A stretch of 64,000 nt of DNA from Collimonas sp. OK242 (lineage in GTDB: Bacteria; Pseudomonadota; Gammaproteobacteria; Burkholderiales; Burkholderiaceae_D). Both the position numbers and the translations under genes were made by a program. This document shows, piece by piece, positions 37,428-46,704 of the stretch; within the stretch, counting starts at the first letter, position 1, and each line of letters opens with the position of its first letter. The notes beneath the pieces are model-generated. The model did no database searches, was not told the DNA's origin, and saw only the letters and a list, made by a program, of their open reading frames with translations. Location: NCBI RefSeq assembly GCF_900107095.1, contig NZ_FNOR01000002.1:287697-351696 (forward strand), read 5' to 3'.

Positions 37428-37883
37428 ATGAAAACCGTCGCGCAGATTCTTAAGACCAAGCAAAATCAAGCCGTCTATACGATTTCTCCCGGAGCCAAAG
37501 TGCTGGACGCCGTAAGAATGATGGCAGACAAGAGCGTCGGTGCGTTGCTGGTCGTAGAGCACGAAACTGAGCAGGAAAAGATCGTCGGCATTGTCACTGA
37601 GCGTGACTATGCCCGGAAGATGATACTCATGGGCCGCTCGTCGACCGACACTTTCGTACGCGACATCATGACTTCCTCCGTCATGTATGTGCGCCCGGAC
37701 GACACCAATGAGCAATGCATGGCGCTGATGACGGAAAACCGCTTGCGGCATTTGCCCATTCTGGACGATGGGAAGTTGATAGGAATCATTTCCATCGGTG
37801 ATCTGGTGAAAGATATTATTTCCGAGCAGCAGTTCATCATCCAGCAGCTCGAGCATTACATCATGGGACGCCCAGCCTTGTAA
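37428..37883 (+). CDS. CBS-domain protein
   Basis: 151 residues with a strong GGAGGA before the ATG. Two CBS motifs form one Bateman module: about residues 12-70 (VYTISPGAKVLDAVRMMADKSVGALLVVE, IVGIVTERDYARK) and about 80-140 (MYVRPDDTNEQCMALMTENRLRHLPILDDGKLIGIISIGDLVKD). Such stand-alone proteins bind adenine nucleotides and usually regulate a partner. No catalytic domain. It is followed 50 bases later by the lipoprotein gene. Confidence 0.93.
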   Translation: MKTVAQILKTKQNQAVYTISPGAKVLDAVRMMADKSVGALLVVEHETEQEKIVGIVTERDYARKMILMGRSSTDTFVRDIMTSSVMYVRPDDTNEQCMALMTENRLRHLPILDDGKLIGIISIGDLVKDIISEQQFIIQQLEHYIMGRPAL

Positions 37884-37933
37884 ATTTAGGTATATAGTAG
37901 GAGCCACAAGCAATTTCCACGCGGTGGCCTCAG

Positions 37934-39112
37934 ATGAAAAACTGGGTAGTCCTGCCTTTCTGTTTTGCTTTCTGTCTCTTGCTCGCCGCCTGCGCAACCA
38001 CGCCGCAGGCACCGCGGGCCGATCATCTTTTCAACGATCAATTTTTCGCTGCACCTTCGCAACCTGTCAGGGCCGAGGATGTATTTGCCGTCAGCCAAGC
38101 AATGAAGCAGTATTTGCATAGTGCGGAGATGGCTCGCCAAATGCACGGAAAAGGCATGCAGCAGGGTCTGTTCGATGCGCTATATAGCGAGAAGCAGCTG
38201 AAACTGGAATATAACGCCGAACACACCCGCAATGCCGCCCAGACTTTCACCGCCCGCACCGGAAATTGCCTGTCGCTGGTGATCATGACAGCCGCCTTCG
38301 CCAAGGAGCTTGGACTGCCGGTGCACTACCAGACGATAGTGATGGATAGGGCCTGGAGCCGCAATGACGACCTCTACTTCGCCAGCGGCCACGTCAACAT
38401 CACTCTCGCCAAAAGGCTGAGCGAAGCCCGCGTCTCGTTCGACCAAAGCAGTTTGCTGACGATTGATTTCCTGCCGCCGGAAGATACTGCCGGCCAGCGG
38501 CGGCAAGACATCGACGAGAACACGATTGTGGCAATGTACATGAACAATCGCGCCGCCGAAGCATTGGCCGCCCACCAGCTGGACGACGCCTACTGGTGGG
38601 TGCGCGAAGCGATCAGGCAAGACGCCAGTTTCCTGCCTTCCTACAATACCCTGGCGGTGATCTATAGGCGCCATGACAATTTGCCGGAAGCCGAACACGC
38701 GTTGCGGCTGGTGTTTGAGCGCGAACCGGATAGCACGGTAGTCATGTTCAATCTGATCGGTGTGCTTAACGATCTTGGCAAATTTTCCGAATCGAAAGCA
38801 TTGACCGCGCAGCTGACCAAATTACAGCCTGATGCTCCTTTCCAGGCATTCAATCTGGGCATGGCAGCGATGCGCGCGGGAGATTTCAAAACCGCAAAAC
38901 AGCAATTCACCAAGGAAATTGCACGCGACCCTTATTATCATGAATTTCAGTATTGGCTGGGAATCGCCTGCCTGCGCCTTGGTGAAACGGACCAGGCGCT
39001 CAAGCACTTGAGCATCGCAATGGAAAACAGCACCAGCCGTAGCGCTCACGATTTGTACGCCGCCAAATTTGATCTGATCAAGTCTCATACTTCGCCGCTG
39101 CTGGTTCATTAA
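37934..39112 (+). CDS. Lipoprotein with transglutaminase-like and TPR domains
   Basis: 392 residues. Signal peptide with lipobox LLLAACATT, so probably an outer-membrane-anchored lipoprotein. Residues about 90-180 look like a transglutaminase-type Cys protease fold: TARTGNCLSLVIMTAAFAKELGLPVHYQ contains the Cys and ASGHVNITLA a candidate His. Residues about 200-370 form four to five tetratricopeptide repeats (DDAYWWVREAIRQDASFLPSYNTLAVIYRRHDNLPEAEHALRLV...). The function is unknown; the combination resembles periplasmic peptide-handling or envelope-assembly factors. Confidence 0.85.
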   Translation: MKNWVVLPFCFAFCLLLAACATTPQAPRADHLFNDQFFAAPSQPVRAEDVFAVSQAMKQYLHSAEMARQMHGKGMQQGLFDALYSEKQLKLEYNAEHTRNAAQTFTARTGNCLSLVIMTAAFAKELGLPVHYQTIVMDRAWSRNDDLYFASGHVNITLAKRLSEARVSFDQSSLLTIDFLPPEDTAGQRRQDIDENTIVAMYMNNRAAEALAAHQLDDAYWWVREAIRQDASFLPSYNTLAVIYRRHDNLPEAEHALRLVFEREPDSTVVMFNLIGVLNDLGKFSESKALTAQLTKLQPDAPFQAFNLGMAAMRAGDFKTAKQQFTKEIARDPYYHEFQYWLGIACLRLGETDQALKHLSIAMENSTSRSAHDLYAAKFDLIKSHTSPLLVH

Positions 39113-39345
39113 GCGGCGCCGCCAACTTGCGTTGGCAGCCATCATTGATGCCTCCTCCGAGCGCATCTGGTCTTTTGTCATCTTGCATTTTCCGATGATC
39201 GATGCATTGTTGTTCTGCGCAAATAATCAAGTGGAAATTGCGCAACAATAGTGTTAATTGATGTCAATTGCCAGCTCTTTTGTTCGCTTTTTTTGCCAAG
39301 AAAGATTTAAGATCAAATCGTCTCCACACAACAAGAGGTGACAAC

Positions 39346-39630
39346 ATGGGATGGATGAACAGATTGGCGACAAAATATATCCTGACGCCGGAAAAGCTGG
39401 CGGAAAACGAACTACGCGATACGCGCCTGGCGTTGTATCAATCAGAAAGGCAATTGCTGGAAGCGGAAATGCGGGTCGATTATTATCGCAATGTCCTGAG
39501 CTTCCTGGAAGCGATTAGCGCCGATGGCGTAGAAAGCGTCGCCGAGTCGCAGAGATCCAAACTATCCCCACAGCCACAAGGGCCGCAACGGCTTACACCA
39601 GATCTGAACACGTACCGCGGAGCGGCCTGA
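39346..39630 (+). CDS. Hypothetical protein, 94 aa
   Basis: The ATG at 39346 is preceded by AAGAGGTG at a good distance. 94 residues: a helical segment at about 15-55 (LAENELRDTRLALYQSERQLLEAEMRVDYYRNVLSFLEAI) with coiled-coil-like spacing, then a Gln/Pro-rich disordered tail. No family recognised. It stands alone 233 bases after the lipoprotein gene. Confidence 0.7.
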   Translation: MGWMNRLATKYILTPEKLAENELRDTRLALYQSERQLLEAEMRVDYYRNVLSFLEAISADGVESVAESQRSKLSPQPQGPQRLTPDLNTYRGAA

Positions 39631-39851
39631 CACCCGGGATTGCATGGATACCGCGCGGCGCAGATGAGCATGCTTGGCTGCTTGTTTATGCTTGTCCGTT
39701 TTCGCCGCATTGCATATTGCAGTCAGCAATCCGACTCTCCGTCCGAGCCAAGCGGCCCGACGGAGCTTCGCTGCACTTGGCGGACCTGGGCATCGCCGAA
39801 AAAGCAGCTCAGGCAAAGCCGTTGCCGGCGTTGCTGCGTTATCATTGCCCC

Positions 39852-40634
39852 ATGCAATCAACCTCATCGCGCTATCTGAAACCAGAGCAATGGGCCGCGA
39901 CTGTCTTGCGCACCGCGAGCAGCTGGTGGCACATGCTTCACCTGGCCGGCATTACGCTGGTCATGGCACTCTCGCCGTCCACCTATCACCGGGCCAACCG
40001 CAACGCGACTTATCGCTATATCTACACCAGCACCTGGCAAATCCTGCCTTGGTTCACCTTATTGTCTACCTTGCTCAGCCTGGTGTTGATCCGGATCGTG
40101 CTGGTCACCGCGCTAAGCTACGGCCTGTCGCGCTACGCGCTGGAAATGATGGTGCGCGTACTGGTGCTGGAATTGATACCGCTGTCGGCAGCCTTGTTCG
40201 TGGCGTTGCGCGCAGGCCTGGCTTTTAACAGCACGCTTGCCACGCAAAACGCCGCCGCGCCGGACCTCGCTCAATTGCAGCGGGACCTGGTGCCGCGTGC
40301 AATCTCCAGCGTCTTTTCCGTACTGAGCCTGGCCACCGTGAGCGGCGTGATCGTCTTGCTGCTGGCTTATGTCAATGTCTACGGCATCAGTCCTTGGGGC
40401 CTGCCTGACTACACCCGCACCGTGGGCCGCGTGTTTGATCCGGCAGTGACGCTGGGCTTCGGACTGAAAACCTTCATGTTCGGACTTGCTGTGGCGGTTA
40501 TCCCCACGGCAGCGGCGCTTGAAGCCGCGCGACGCAAGACCGGACTGTCGTCGCCGTTGCAACCGGGCGCCACGCGGCTGCTGTTGGTGCTGGTTCTGAT
40601 CGAAGCCGGAGCGCTGGCAGTGAAATATATCTAA
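39852..40634 (+). CDS. MlaE-like ABC permease of an MCE lipid transport system
   Basis: 260 residues from the ATG at 39852 with four to five membrane helices; MlaE/YrbE-type permease by its length, helix pattern and position directly before an MCE gene (14-base gap). Residues such as LIRIVLVTALSYGLSRYALEMMVRVLVLELIPLSAALFVALRAGLAF match the family core. It should move lipids between inner membrane and periplasm. No ATPase gene lies in this operon. The start has no clear ribosome-binding site. Confidence 0.82.
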   Translation: MQSTSSRYLKPEQWAATVLRTASSWWHMLHLAGITLVMALSPSTYHRANRNATYRYIYTSTWQILPWFTLLSTLLSLVLIRIVLVTALSYGLSRYALEMMVRVLVLELIPLSAALFVALRAGLAFNSTLATQNAAAPDLAQLQRDLVPRAISSVFSVLSLATVSGVIVLLLAYVNVYGISPWGLPDYTRTVGRVFDPAVTLGFGLKTFMFGLAVAVIPTAAALEAARRKTGLSSPLQPGATRLLLVLVLIEAGALAVKYI

Positions 40635-40648
40635 CCCGGAAGACAACT

Positions 40649-41617
40649 ATGGCAACTGCCCCCGATTCTCCTCTTGTCCCGTCCTCTCCCGTTCCGCCGC
40701 CGCCCGCCCACGTTGAATTCAAGGCGCTGCTGCTGCTGATCCTGATGGCTGCGCTGATCTGCGGTTTTGTATTGTATGTGATGTATGCGCGCGGCGTGTT
40801 CGAAAGCACTCAGAGCCTGGTGCTGATAGCGGACGATTCCGAAGGTGTGCTGGTGGGCATGGACCTGACCTTTTCCGGCTTTCCCATCGGCCGTGTGCAG
40901 CGTATAGATCTGGGCTCTGACGGCAAGGCGCGCATCTTGATCGATGTCCCGCGCAAAGATGCCAACTGGCTGCGCACCACCAGTGTCTTCACCCTCGAGC
41001 GCGGATTGGTGGGCGACACCCGCATCCGCGCCTTTAGCGGTGTGCTCGACGATCCGCTGCTGCCGCCTGACTCGGAACGCGCGGTGCTGCGCGGCGATAC
41101 GGCGGCCGAAATTCCGCGCCTGGTGGCGACCGCCAGGGAACTGCTGGAAAACCTGCAAACCATCACCGCCGCTGACTCCAGCCTCAACACCAGCCTGGCC
41201 AACATGCAAACCATGACGGGCCGCCTGACCGGGCAATACGGGGTTTTGGGCGGCGCCTTGGGCAGCGATGAAAACGCCAAGAAAATCATCGCCACGCTGG
41301 ATCGCGTCAATGCGCTGCTGGTCAAGGCCGACCAACGCGTATTCGGCCAACCCGGCCAGCGCGGCGTGATGGACGATGCGCAAGCCGCCATCGTCCAGCT
41401 CAACGGCGTACTGAGCGACGCCCGCAACAGTCTCAAGAAGGTCGATGCCGTGCTGGCCGAGGCGCAAGCGGTGGGCAGCAATGTCCGTATCGCCAGCAAC
41501 GATCTGGGCGCACTGCGCGCCGAGGTGGATGCCAGTTTGCGTAAAGTGACGCAGCTGGTCGACGAGATCAACCGCAAATGGCCTTTCGCCCGCAATACGG
41601 AGCTCAAACTGCCATGA
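40649..41617 (+). CDS. MCE-domain (MlaD-family) protein
   Basis: 322 residues: short Pro-rich N-terminus, one membrane anchor (LLLLILMAALICGFVLYVMYARGVF, about 30-54), then a single MCE domain about 55-140 (SEGVLVGMDLTFSGFPIGRVQRIDL) and a long helical C-terminal part. MCE proteins form periplasmic lipid-binding hexamers. Its stop overlaps the next start as ATGA. The gene order permease-MCE-lipoprotein is that of Mla-like systems except that the ATPase is missing. Confidence 0.92.
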   Translation: MATAPDSPLVPSSPVPPPPAHVEFKALLLLILMAALICGFVLYVMYARGVFESTQSLVLIADDSEGVLVGMDLTFSGFPIGRVQRIDLGSDGKARILIDVPRKDANWLRTTSVFTLERGLVGDTRIRAFSGVLDDPLLPPDSERAVLRGDTAAEIPRLVATARELLENLQTITAADSSLNTSLANMQTMTGRLTGQYGVLGGALGSDENAKKIIATLDRVNALLVKADQRVFGQPGQRGVMDDAQAAIVQLNGVLSDARNSLKKVDAVLAEAQAVGSNVRIASNDLGALRAEVDASLRKVTQLVDEINRKWPFARNTELKLP

Positions 41618-42261
41618 AGACATCGACCGCCTTATTATTCACCTTGCCGGCCGCACTGTTAATTGCCTGCAGCAGCAAACCGCCGGCGCCCGAATGGCAA
41701 GGCAACGCCTATGGTTCCCTGCAAAGTTTTTCCTCAGCCTATCTCAGCGGTAACACGCGCGTCGCCGACCTGGAATTTGCGCGCGCCCGCGATGCAGTCG
41801 CCAGTACCGGGCGTGCCGATCTGGTGGCGCGGGTTGAACTGACGCGCTGCGCCACGCGTGCGGCCAGCCTGGAGTTTGACAACTGCGCCGGGTTTCAGCC
41901 GCTGGCGCAAGATGCCGATGCCGGCGAGCGCAATTATGCCGCTTACCTGAACGGCCGCTGGCAAGGCCTGGATGCCGGCTTGCTGCCGCCTCAGCATAGA
42001 GCCGTGGTCGGCGGCGGCCGCATCGGCGATATCGAAGACCCGCTGGCGCGCCTGGTAGCGGCGGCGGCACTGTTGCAAAGCGGGCGCCTGACGCCGGCCG
42101 ATATCGGCAACGCTACCGAGACCGCCTCTGCCCAAGGCTGGCGCCGTCCGCTGCTGGCATGGCTGGGAGTGCAACTGCAACGCGCGCGAGCCGCCGCTGA
42201 CAGCGAAGCGCAGACCCGGATTCAACGTCGCATGGATCTGGTAGCAAAACCGCAGTCCTGA
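41614..42261 (+). CDS. MCE-associated lipoprotein (ABC transport auxiliary type)
   Basis: 215 residues from the ATG overlapping the MCE stop. Lipobox LLIACSSK, so lipid-anchored. The rest is mature periplasmic sequence rich in Ala and Arg without a motif I can name. Position after an MCE gene is the usual place for the lipoprotein component of such systems, which probably contacts the outer membrane. Confidence 0.8.
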   Translation: MKTSTALLFTLPAALLIACSSKPPAPEWQGNAYGSLQSFSSAYLSGNTRVADLEFARARDAVASTGRADLVARVELTRCATRAASLEFDNCAGFQPLAQDADAGERNYAAYLNGRWQGLDAGLLPPQHRAVVGGGRIGDIEDPLARLVAAAALLQSGRLTPADIGNATETASAQGWRRPLLAWLGVQLQRARAAADSEAQTRIQRRMDLVAKPQS

Positions 42262-42282
42262 CCTTGTCCTGCATCGCTCAAA

Positions 42283-43563
42283 CTACGGCGGCGGCGTCAA
42301 CGCTGCACAATTCGAGGTGATCGGCTGGCCTGCAAACAGTTTCTGCACGAACGGCGTTGAATCCACCAGCGATGCCAGCACCGTGCCGTCGTGATTCTGG
42401 CCGACATAATAATGCTGCTCGATGGTGCTGCCGGCGGCGCAAGCATCTTTGGCGAACTGATACTGGACCACAGTCGGAATATCGGTATCCAGGGTCCCGG
42501 TGCCGACAAACATCGGCGCCGCGAATTTCACCGTCGGATAATTGGACGACTGCAAGGTTTGCGTGGCCCAGATGGTGACATCGCCGTTGAACACATCGGA
42601 AGTGACCAGCTTGTTCTGCGTGATGTAATCCTCAATCGGCCCCAGGCATTGAGTCGCCACCACCGAGTAAAACGCCTTGCCCTTGGCTGTCAGGTGATCG
42701 GACAGCAGGAAATTCGGCACGACTCTCTCTGCCGTGGCGTAACCCAGCCAGGCATACGATTCCAGCGTCGCCAACACCGACGTAAAACCGCTGGCCGGCA
42801 TTTGCGCCGTCAACGCGTTCAGGTAGGCCAGCACACTTTGCAACTGATAAGGAACGCCGGTCGCCACGGTTCCCAACAACTTGATTTCCGGCGCATAGGC
42901 AGGCGCGTAGGCCGCGGTTGCAATCGCTCCCTGTGCGCCTTGGGACTGGCCGACTATCACCACGGAACTGGAGAGTTGCGGGAACGCTTTCGACACGGCC
43001 CGGATGCTATCGAGCACACTATAGGCTTCCGGGCGCGCATGCAGATATGGATGCAGGCCGGGTGTCCCTAGCCCTTGATAATCGGTAGACACCACCGCAT
43101 AGCCTTGCGCCAGCCAGGCGTCGAGATAATCGACATCGCGCGGATCGCGCACGGTCCACGAAGGTGCGCAGACATCCGCCACGCCGACGGTGCCATGGGC
43201 CCAGGCAATCAGCGGCCAGCCGCCGGCCGGAGGCGTGCCCTTGGGCAGTTGCAAATCGCCGGAAACATAGATCGCGGTCTTACCGTCATCGCCGTCGGTC
43301 GAGCTATACAGGATGCGGATGCCCTGCGCGGCATTGGGCAGCACCAGGTTGGCTGGCAGCGCTTCCTGCTGCAGCAAGATACCTGGTGTGTTGGGAATCG
43401 TTCCGTTCCATTGGTAAAACGACGATACGCCGCCGTCGGCGGTAAACATTTTCGGTTGGGACGTCAGGCTGGCGTCGTTACCGCCACCGCAGGCGCTAAG
43501 CGCCAGAGCAGATAATGTGACGGCAAGAAATGTCGAAAAACGACTGAACCGGGTAAGGCGCAT
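42283..43563 (-). CDS. Secreted/lipoprotein lipase, alpha/beta hydrolase (LIP-type)
   Basis: 426 residues. Lipobox-like signal end LSALALSACGGGND, so probably a lipoprotein. Alpha/beta-hydrolase of the secretory lipase (PF03583-like) family: AWAHGTVGVADVCAP near 120, YAVVSTDYQGLGTPG near 155, nucleophile elbow VGQSQGAQGA near 205, Asp in VGTGTLDTDIP near 355 and His in YVGQNHDGTV near 392. Acts on acylglycerols or esters outside the cytoplasm. It converges with the MCE operon (21-base gap). Confidence 0.87.
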   Translation of the reverse strand: MRLTRFSRFSTFLAVTLSALALSACGGGNDASLTSQPKMFTADGGVSSFYQWNGTIPNTPGILLQQEALPANLVLPNAAQGIRILYSSTDGDDGKTAIYVSGDLQLPKGTPPAGGWPLIAWAHGTVGVADVCAPSWTVRDPRDVDYLDAWLAQGYAVVSTDYQGLGTPGLHPYLHARPEAYSVLDSIRAVSKAFPQLSSSVVIVGQSQGAQGAIATAAYAPAYAPEIKLLGTVATGVPYQLQSVLAYLNALTAQMPASGFTSVLATLESYAWLGYATAERVVPNFLLSDHLTAKGKAFYSVVATQCLGPIEDYITQNKLVTSDVFNGDVTIWATQTLQSSNYPTVKFAAPMFVGTGTLDTDIPTVVQYQFAKDACAAGSTIEQHYYVGQNHDGTVLASLVDSTPFVQKLFAGQPITSNCAALTPPP

Positions 43564-43685
43564 GACTTTTGTCTCCTCATTTATTTTTTATGTAAATTGA
43601 TCTGAGTTCAAAGGTACAGTTGCCATTATGCATCACTAATGCAGCAATATTTACCGGAATCGCTTCGCCCTTTCCCGAATCCGGA

Positions 43686-44576
43686 TCAGCGCAGCGACTC
43701 TTGTTGCAGCCAGTCGCAAAAATGTTTGATCAAGGGCACATCGGCTTGATGGCGCGCCACGATCCACCAATAACTCCTGGCGCGAATCACCGGTGCGGCT
43801 AGCGGGGTTACCAGACGGCCGCTGGCCAGTTCATCGGTAATCAGCGGCAACGGTCCCAGTACAACGCCAAGCCCGTCAATGGCTGCCTGCAAGGCCAGGT
43901 AGAAATGGTCGAACGATTGTTTTTTCTTGCACAAGGCCGGCGCCACATCGGCTGCCGCCAGCCATTTCGGCCAGGCGTCCGGACGCGTATCCGAGTGCAG
44001 CAAGGTGTGCGCAGCGAGATCGCTGGCAACCCGGATAGGCGCACGTGCCAGCAGTGCCGGGCTGCAAACCGGCAACTCGCTTTCTTCCAGGAATTCACCG
44101 CTCACGCAATTCGGCCAATGCCCCGGACCGCGTCGAATCGCGACGTCGAACAGTTCCCCGGCTTCGCCCAAAGGCTGGAGCGAGGTCGAGGTCGACAATT
44201 TCAATTCGACCCCCGGATACAGACGCTGGAAGCCGCTCAGACGCGGCAACAGCCAGCGCATGGCGAAGGTCGACAAAGCGTTGATGTGCAACACCCGCAC
44301 CGTGCCGGATTCGCGCAGTAGCTTGGTGGCTGCCGCGATATTGTCGAAAGCCGCTTGCACCGTGAGCAGATAGCGCCGGCCATCGTCGGTCAATTGCACG
44401 CGCTTGCCGAGACGGTGGAACACTTGCATGCCGAGCCAGGCTTCCAGCGCTGCCACCTGGCGGCTGACTGCACCGTGCGTCACATGCAATTCTTCGGCAG
44501 CGGCCGAAAAATTTTCAAAACGCGCCGCGACTTCAAATGCGCGCAACGCTTGCAAAGGAGGGAGTTTACGAGACAT
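43686..44576 (-). CDS. LysR-family regulator, GcvA-like
   Basis: 296 residues. N-terminal winged helix with LPPLQALRAFEVAARFENFSAAAEELHVTHGAVSRQVAALEAWLG, which is the GcvA/AmpR-type start, followed by an effector-binding domain. Divergent from the trans-aconitate methyltransferase gene across 181 bases. The palindrome at 44579-44597 touches its start codon, so autoregulation is likely. GcvA-type proteins are diverse and this need not regulate glycine cleavage. Confidence 0.93.
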   Translation of the reverse strand: MSRKLPPLQALRAFEVAARFENFSAAAEELHVTHGAVSRQVAALEAWLGMQVFHRLGKRVQLTDDGRRYLLTVQAAFDNIAAATKLLRESGTVRVLHINALSTFAMRWLLPRLSGFQRLYPGVELKLSTSTSLQPLGEAGELFDVAIRRGPGHWPNCVSGEFLEESELPVCSPALLARAPIRVASDLAAHTLLHSDTRPDAWPKWLAAADVAPALCKKKQSFDHFYLALQAAIDGLGVVLGPLPLITDELASGRLVTPLAAPVIRARSYWWIVARHQADVPLIKHFCDWLQQESLR

Positions 44577-44578
44577 GC

Positions 44579-44597
44579 TTGTGATTATAAATCACAA
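44579..44597. promoter_or_regulatory. Palindromic LysR operator
   Basis: TTGTGATT, ATA, AATCACAA: perfect 8-base arms, with the T-N11-A pattern expected of a LysR box, starting two bases upstream of the LysR start codon. Confidence 0.65.
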
Positions 44598-44757
44598 CAT
44601 TGGAGTAAAAAAGTCGATTTGTATGGTCTCCGGATTTCTGTAACATGCGTCTATCGAATCAATATTCATCGACTTTTCCGAAGCAATGCCAGATTCATCG
44701 GAAACAGCCAAGAAATTGCCCAAACGCGCGACCTTGTGACAAATCCTGGGAGATAGC

Positions 44758-45537
44758 ATGGATACAACTACAGATTTTTGGGATGCCAAGCAATATATGC
44801 ATTTTAGCAAGGAACGTTTGCGCCCGGCCCTCGATTTGCTGGCTTACGTCCCCGAACAGGAACCGCAACGGGTGGTCGATCTCGGTTGCGGCACCGGCAA
44901 CGTGTCGGCCTTGTTGAAGGCGCGCTGGCCAGCCGCCGACGTGCTTGGCGTCGACAGCTCGGAAAACATGTTGGCGACCGCAGCCGTAGCCGTGCCGGAA
45001 TGCCGCTTTGAGCTTGCCGACCTTGCGCATTGGCAGCCCGACGGCTTGCTGGATGTGATTTATTCCAATGCGGCGCTGCAATGGCTGCCCGACCACCCCA
45101 CCCTGCTACCGCGGCTGCTTTCCTTCTTGCGCCGCGGCGCCTGGCTGGCGCTGCAGATGCCGGCCATGCACGATGCTCCCTTGCGGCAGATGCAGGCCGA
45201 ATTAGCCAGGTCGCCATCGTTTGCGCCCTACCTGCGGGGCGTGCCGCAACATCCGTCGATCCTGAGCGCTGAAAACTATTACGACCTGCTGTGTTCGCGC
45301 AGCAGCAAGCTGGATATCTGGGAAACCACCTATCTGCATACCTTGTGCGGCGCGGACGCCGTCGTTGAATGGGCTGCCGGCACCAGCTTGCGGCCTTATC
45401 TGGATGCGTTGCCAGAGGATAAACGGCCAGCCTTCCGCACTGCCTACGCAGAAGCAATGCGTGAGGCATATCCGCAACGCGAGAATGGCGTCACACTATT
45501 GCCGTTCAAAAGATTGTTTATCGTTGCCAATGTTTAA
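44758..45537 (+). CDS. tam: Trans-aconitate 2-methyltransferase
   Basis: 259 residues with GGGAGA before the ATG. SAM motif I is RVVDLGCGTGNVSALL near residue 40, then LGVDSSENML and the motif IV-like DVIYSNAALQWLPDH near 103; the overall sequence, including the WETTYLHTL and EWAAGTSLRPYLDAL stretches, is that of Tam. It methyl-esterifies trans-aconitate, an inhibitor of the citric-acid-cycle enzyme aconitase. The chromate transporter gene follows 3 bases after its stop. Confidence 0.92.
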   Translation: MDTTTDFWDAKQYMHFSKERLRPALDLLAYVPEQEPQRVVDLGCGTGNVSALLKARWPAADVLGVDSSENMLATAAVAVPECRFELADLAHWQPDGLLDVIYSNAALQWLPDHPTLLPRLLSFLRRGAWLALQMPAMHDAPLRQMQAELARSPSFAPYLRGVPQHPSILSAENYYDLLCSRSSKLDIWETTYLHTLCGADAVVEWAAGTSLRPYLDALPEDKRPAFRTAYAEAMREAYPQRENGVTLLPFKRLFIVANV

Positions 45538-45540
45538 GCT

Positions 45541-46110
45541 ATGACTACAGAATCCACCGCCGCCGAAAATAGTGCGAGCGAAGCGCCGTCCACCCGTGAA
45601 TTGTTCATCGGCTTCCTGACCTTGGGAATGATCGGCTTCGGCGGCGTGCTGCCGCTGGCGCGCCGCATGATCGTTGAGCAGCGCCGCTGGCTGAACTCCG
45701 CGCAATTCACCGACATGCTTGGCCTGTGCCAGTGCCTGCCGGGCGGCAACATCATTAATCTATCGGTGGCGATAGGCTTGCATTTCCGCGGCATAGCCGG
45801 CGCCCTGGCCTCGCTGCTGGGGTTGATTGCAGCGCCATCGGCCGTTGTGATCGCACTCGGCGTGATCTACCAGCGCTTCCAGGACAATCTCTCGGTGCAA
45901 CACATGTTTGCAGGCCTCGCCGCGGCAGCTTCCGGCCTGCTGATCGCGATGGCCTTGAAAATCCTGCTGCCGATCTTGAAAAAACCACTGCCGCTGCTGA
46001 TCGCATGCCTGTTCTTTGTCTCGATCGGCTTGCTGCGCCTGCCTTTGCTGCCAACCATGCTGGTGCTGGCGCCGCTCAGCGTGATCGCTATCTGGAAGTT
46101 GCCGTCATGA
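45541..46110 (+). CDS. Chromate transporter, N-terminal-half protein
   Basis: 189 residues with five to six membrane helices; FLTLGMIGFGGVLPLARRMIV and CQCLPGGNIINLSVAIGL are the CHR-domain motifs. It is a short-chain CHR protein; its partner half is encoded by the overlapping next gene, and the two presumably form the antiporter of six-plus-six helices. The substrate chromate/sulfate is inferred from the family. Confidence 0.9.
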   Translation: MTTESTAAENSASEAPSTRELFIGFLTLGMIGFGGVLPLARRMIVEQRRWLNSAQFTDMLGLCQCLPGGNIINLSVAIGLHFRGIAGALASLLGLIAAPSAVVIALGVIYQRFQDNLSVQHMFAGLAAAASGLLIAMALKILLPILKKPLPLLIACLFFVSIGLLRLPLLPTMLVLAPLSVIAIWKLPS

Positions 46111-46637
46111 CGGATACCCTGCTTGCTCTTGCCGCGATTTTCAGCCAATTGTCCTTGCTGGCGTTTGGCGGCGGCAATACCATCTTGCCGGAAATGCAAC
46201 GCCAGGTAGTCGATATCCAGCACTGGATGTCGCCGCAAGAGTTCAGCGCCATGTTCGCCCTGGCACAGGCCGCGCCGGGGCCGAACATGATGGTGGTGAC
46301 GCTGGTCGGCTGGCATGTTGCGGGCTGGCCCGGCGTCCTGGTCACCAGCCTGGCGAAATTCGGCCCCTCATCGATACTTACCGGCGTAGTCCTGCATCTG
46401 TGGCAACGCTTCAAGGACAAACCCTGGCGCGCCACGGTACAAGTTGGGATGGTGCCGATGACGGTGGGCCTGGTGGGCGCCAGCGCCGCCTTGATCACAG
46501 AAGCGTCGACCCATACCTGGGGCCTGGCGCTCATCGCCGCGGCTTGCGCACTGATGGCCTACAAAAGCAAAGCGCATCCGCTATGGATACTGGCAGCCGG
46601 CGCATTGCTGGGCTTGAGCGGGATAGGTCAGGTATAG
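46107..46637 (+). CDS. Chromate transporter, C-terminal-half protein
   Basis: 176 residues from the ATG that overlaps the preceding stop (ATGA). Second CHR domain: FSQLSLLAFGGGNTILPEMQRQVVD and LAQAAPGPNMMVVTLVGWHVAG. The pair is the normal two-gene short-chain arrangement, not a frameshifted long chrA, because each half begins with its own start and CHR motif. Confidence 0.9.
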   Translation: MTDTLLALAAIFSQLSLLAFGGGNTILPEMQRQVVDIQHWMSPQEFSAMFALAQAAPGPNMMVVTLVGWHVAGWPGVLVTSLAKFGPSSILTGVVLHLWQRFKDKPWRATVQVGMVPMTVGLVGASAALITEASTHTWGLALIAAACALMAYKSKAHPLWILAAGALLGLSGIGQV

Positions 46638-46704
46638 TCATGCTTACACTATTTTCCCGGCCGCCGTTTCTGAAGTCCGTACTCCAGCCCATACTCAAAC
46701 CCCT

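Noticed and set aside
45541..46637. Frameshifted long chrA gene
   Set aside because: Both halves start with their own ATG and CHR motif and overlap by ATGA; this is the known two-gene short-chain form.
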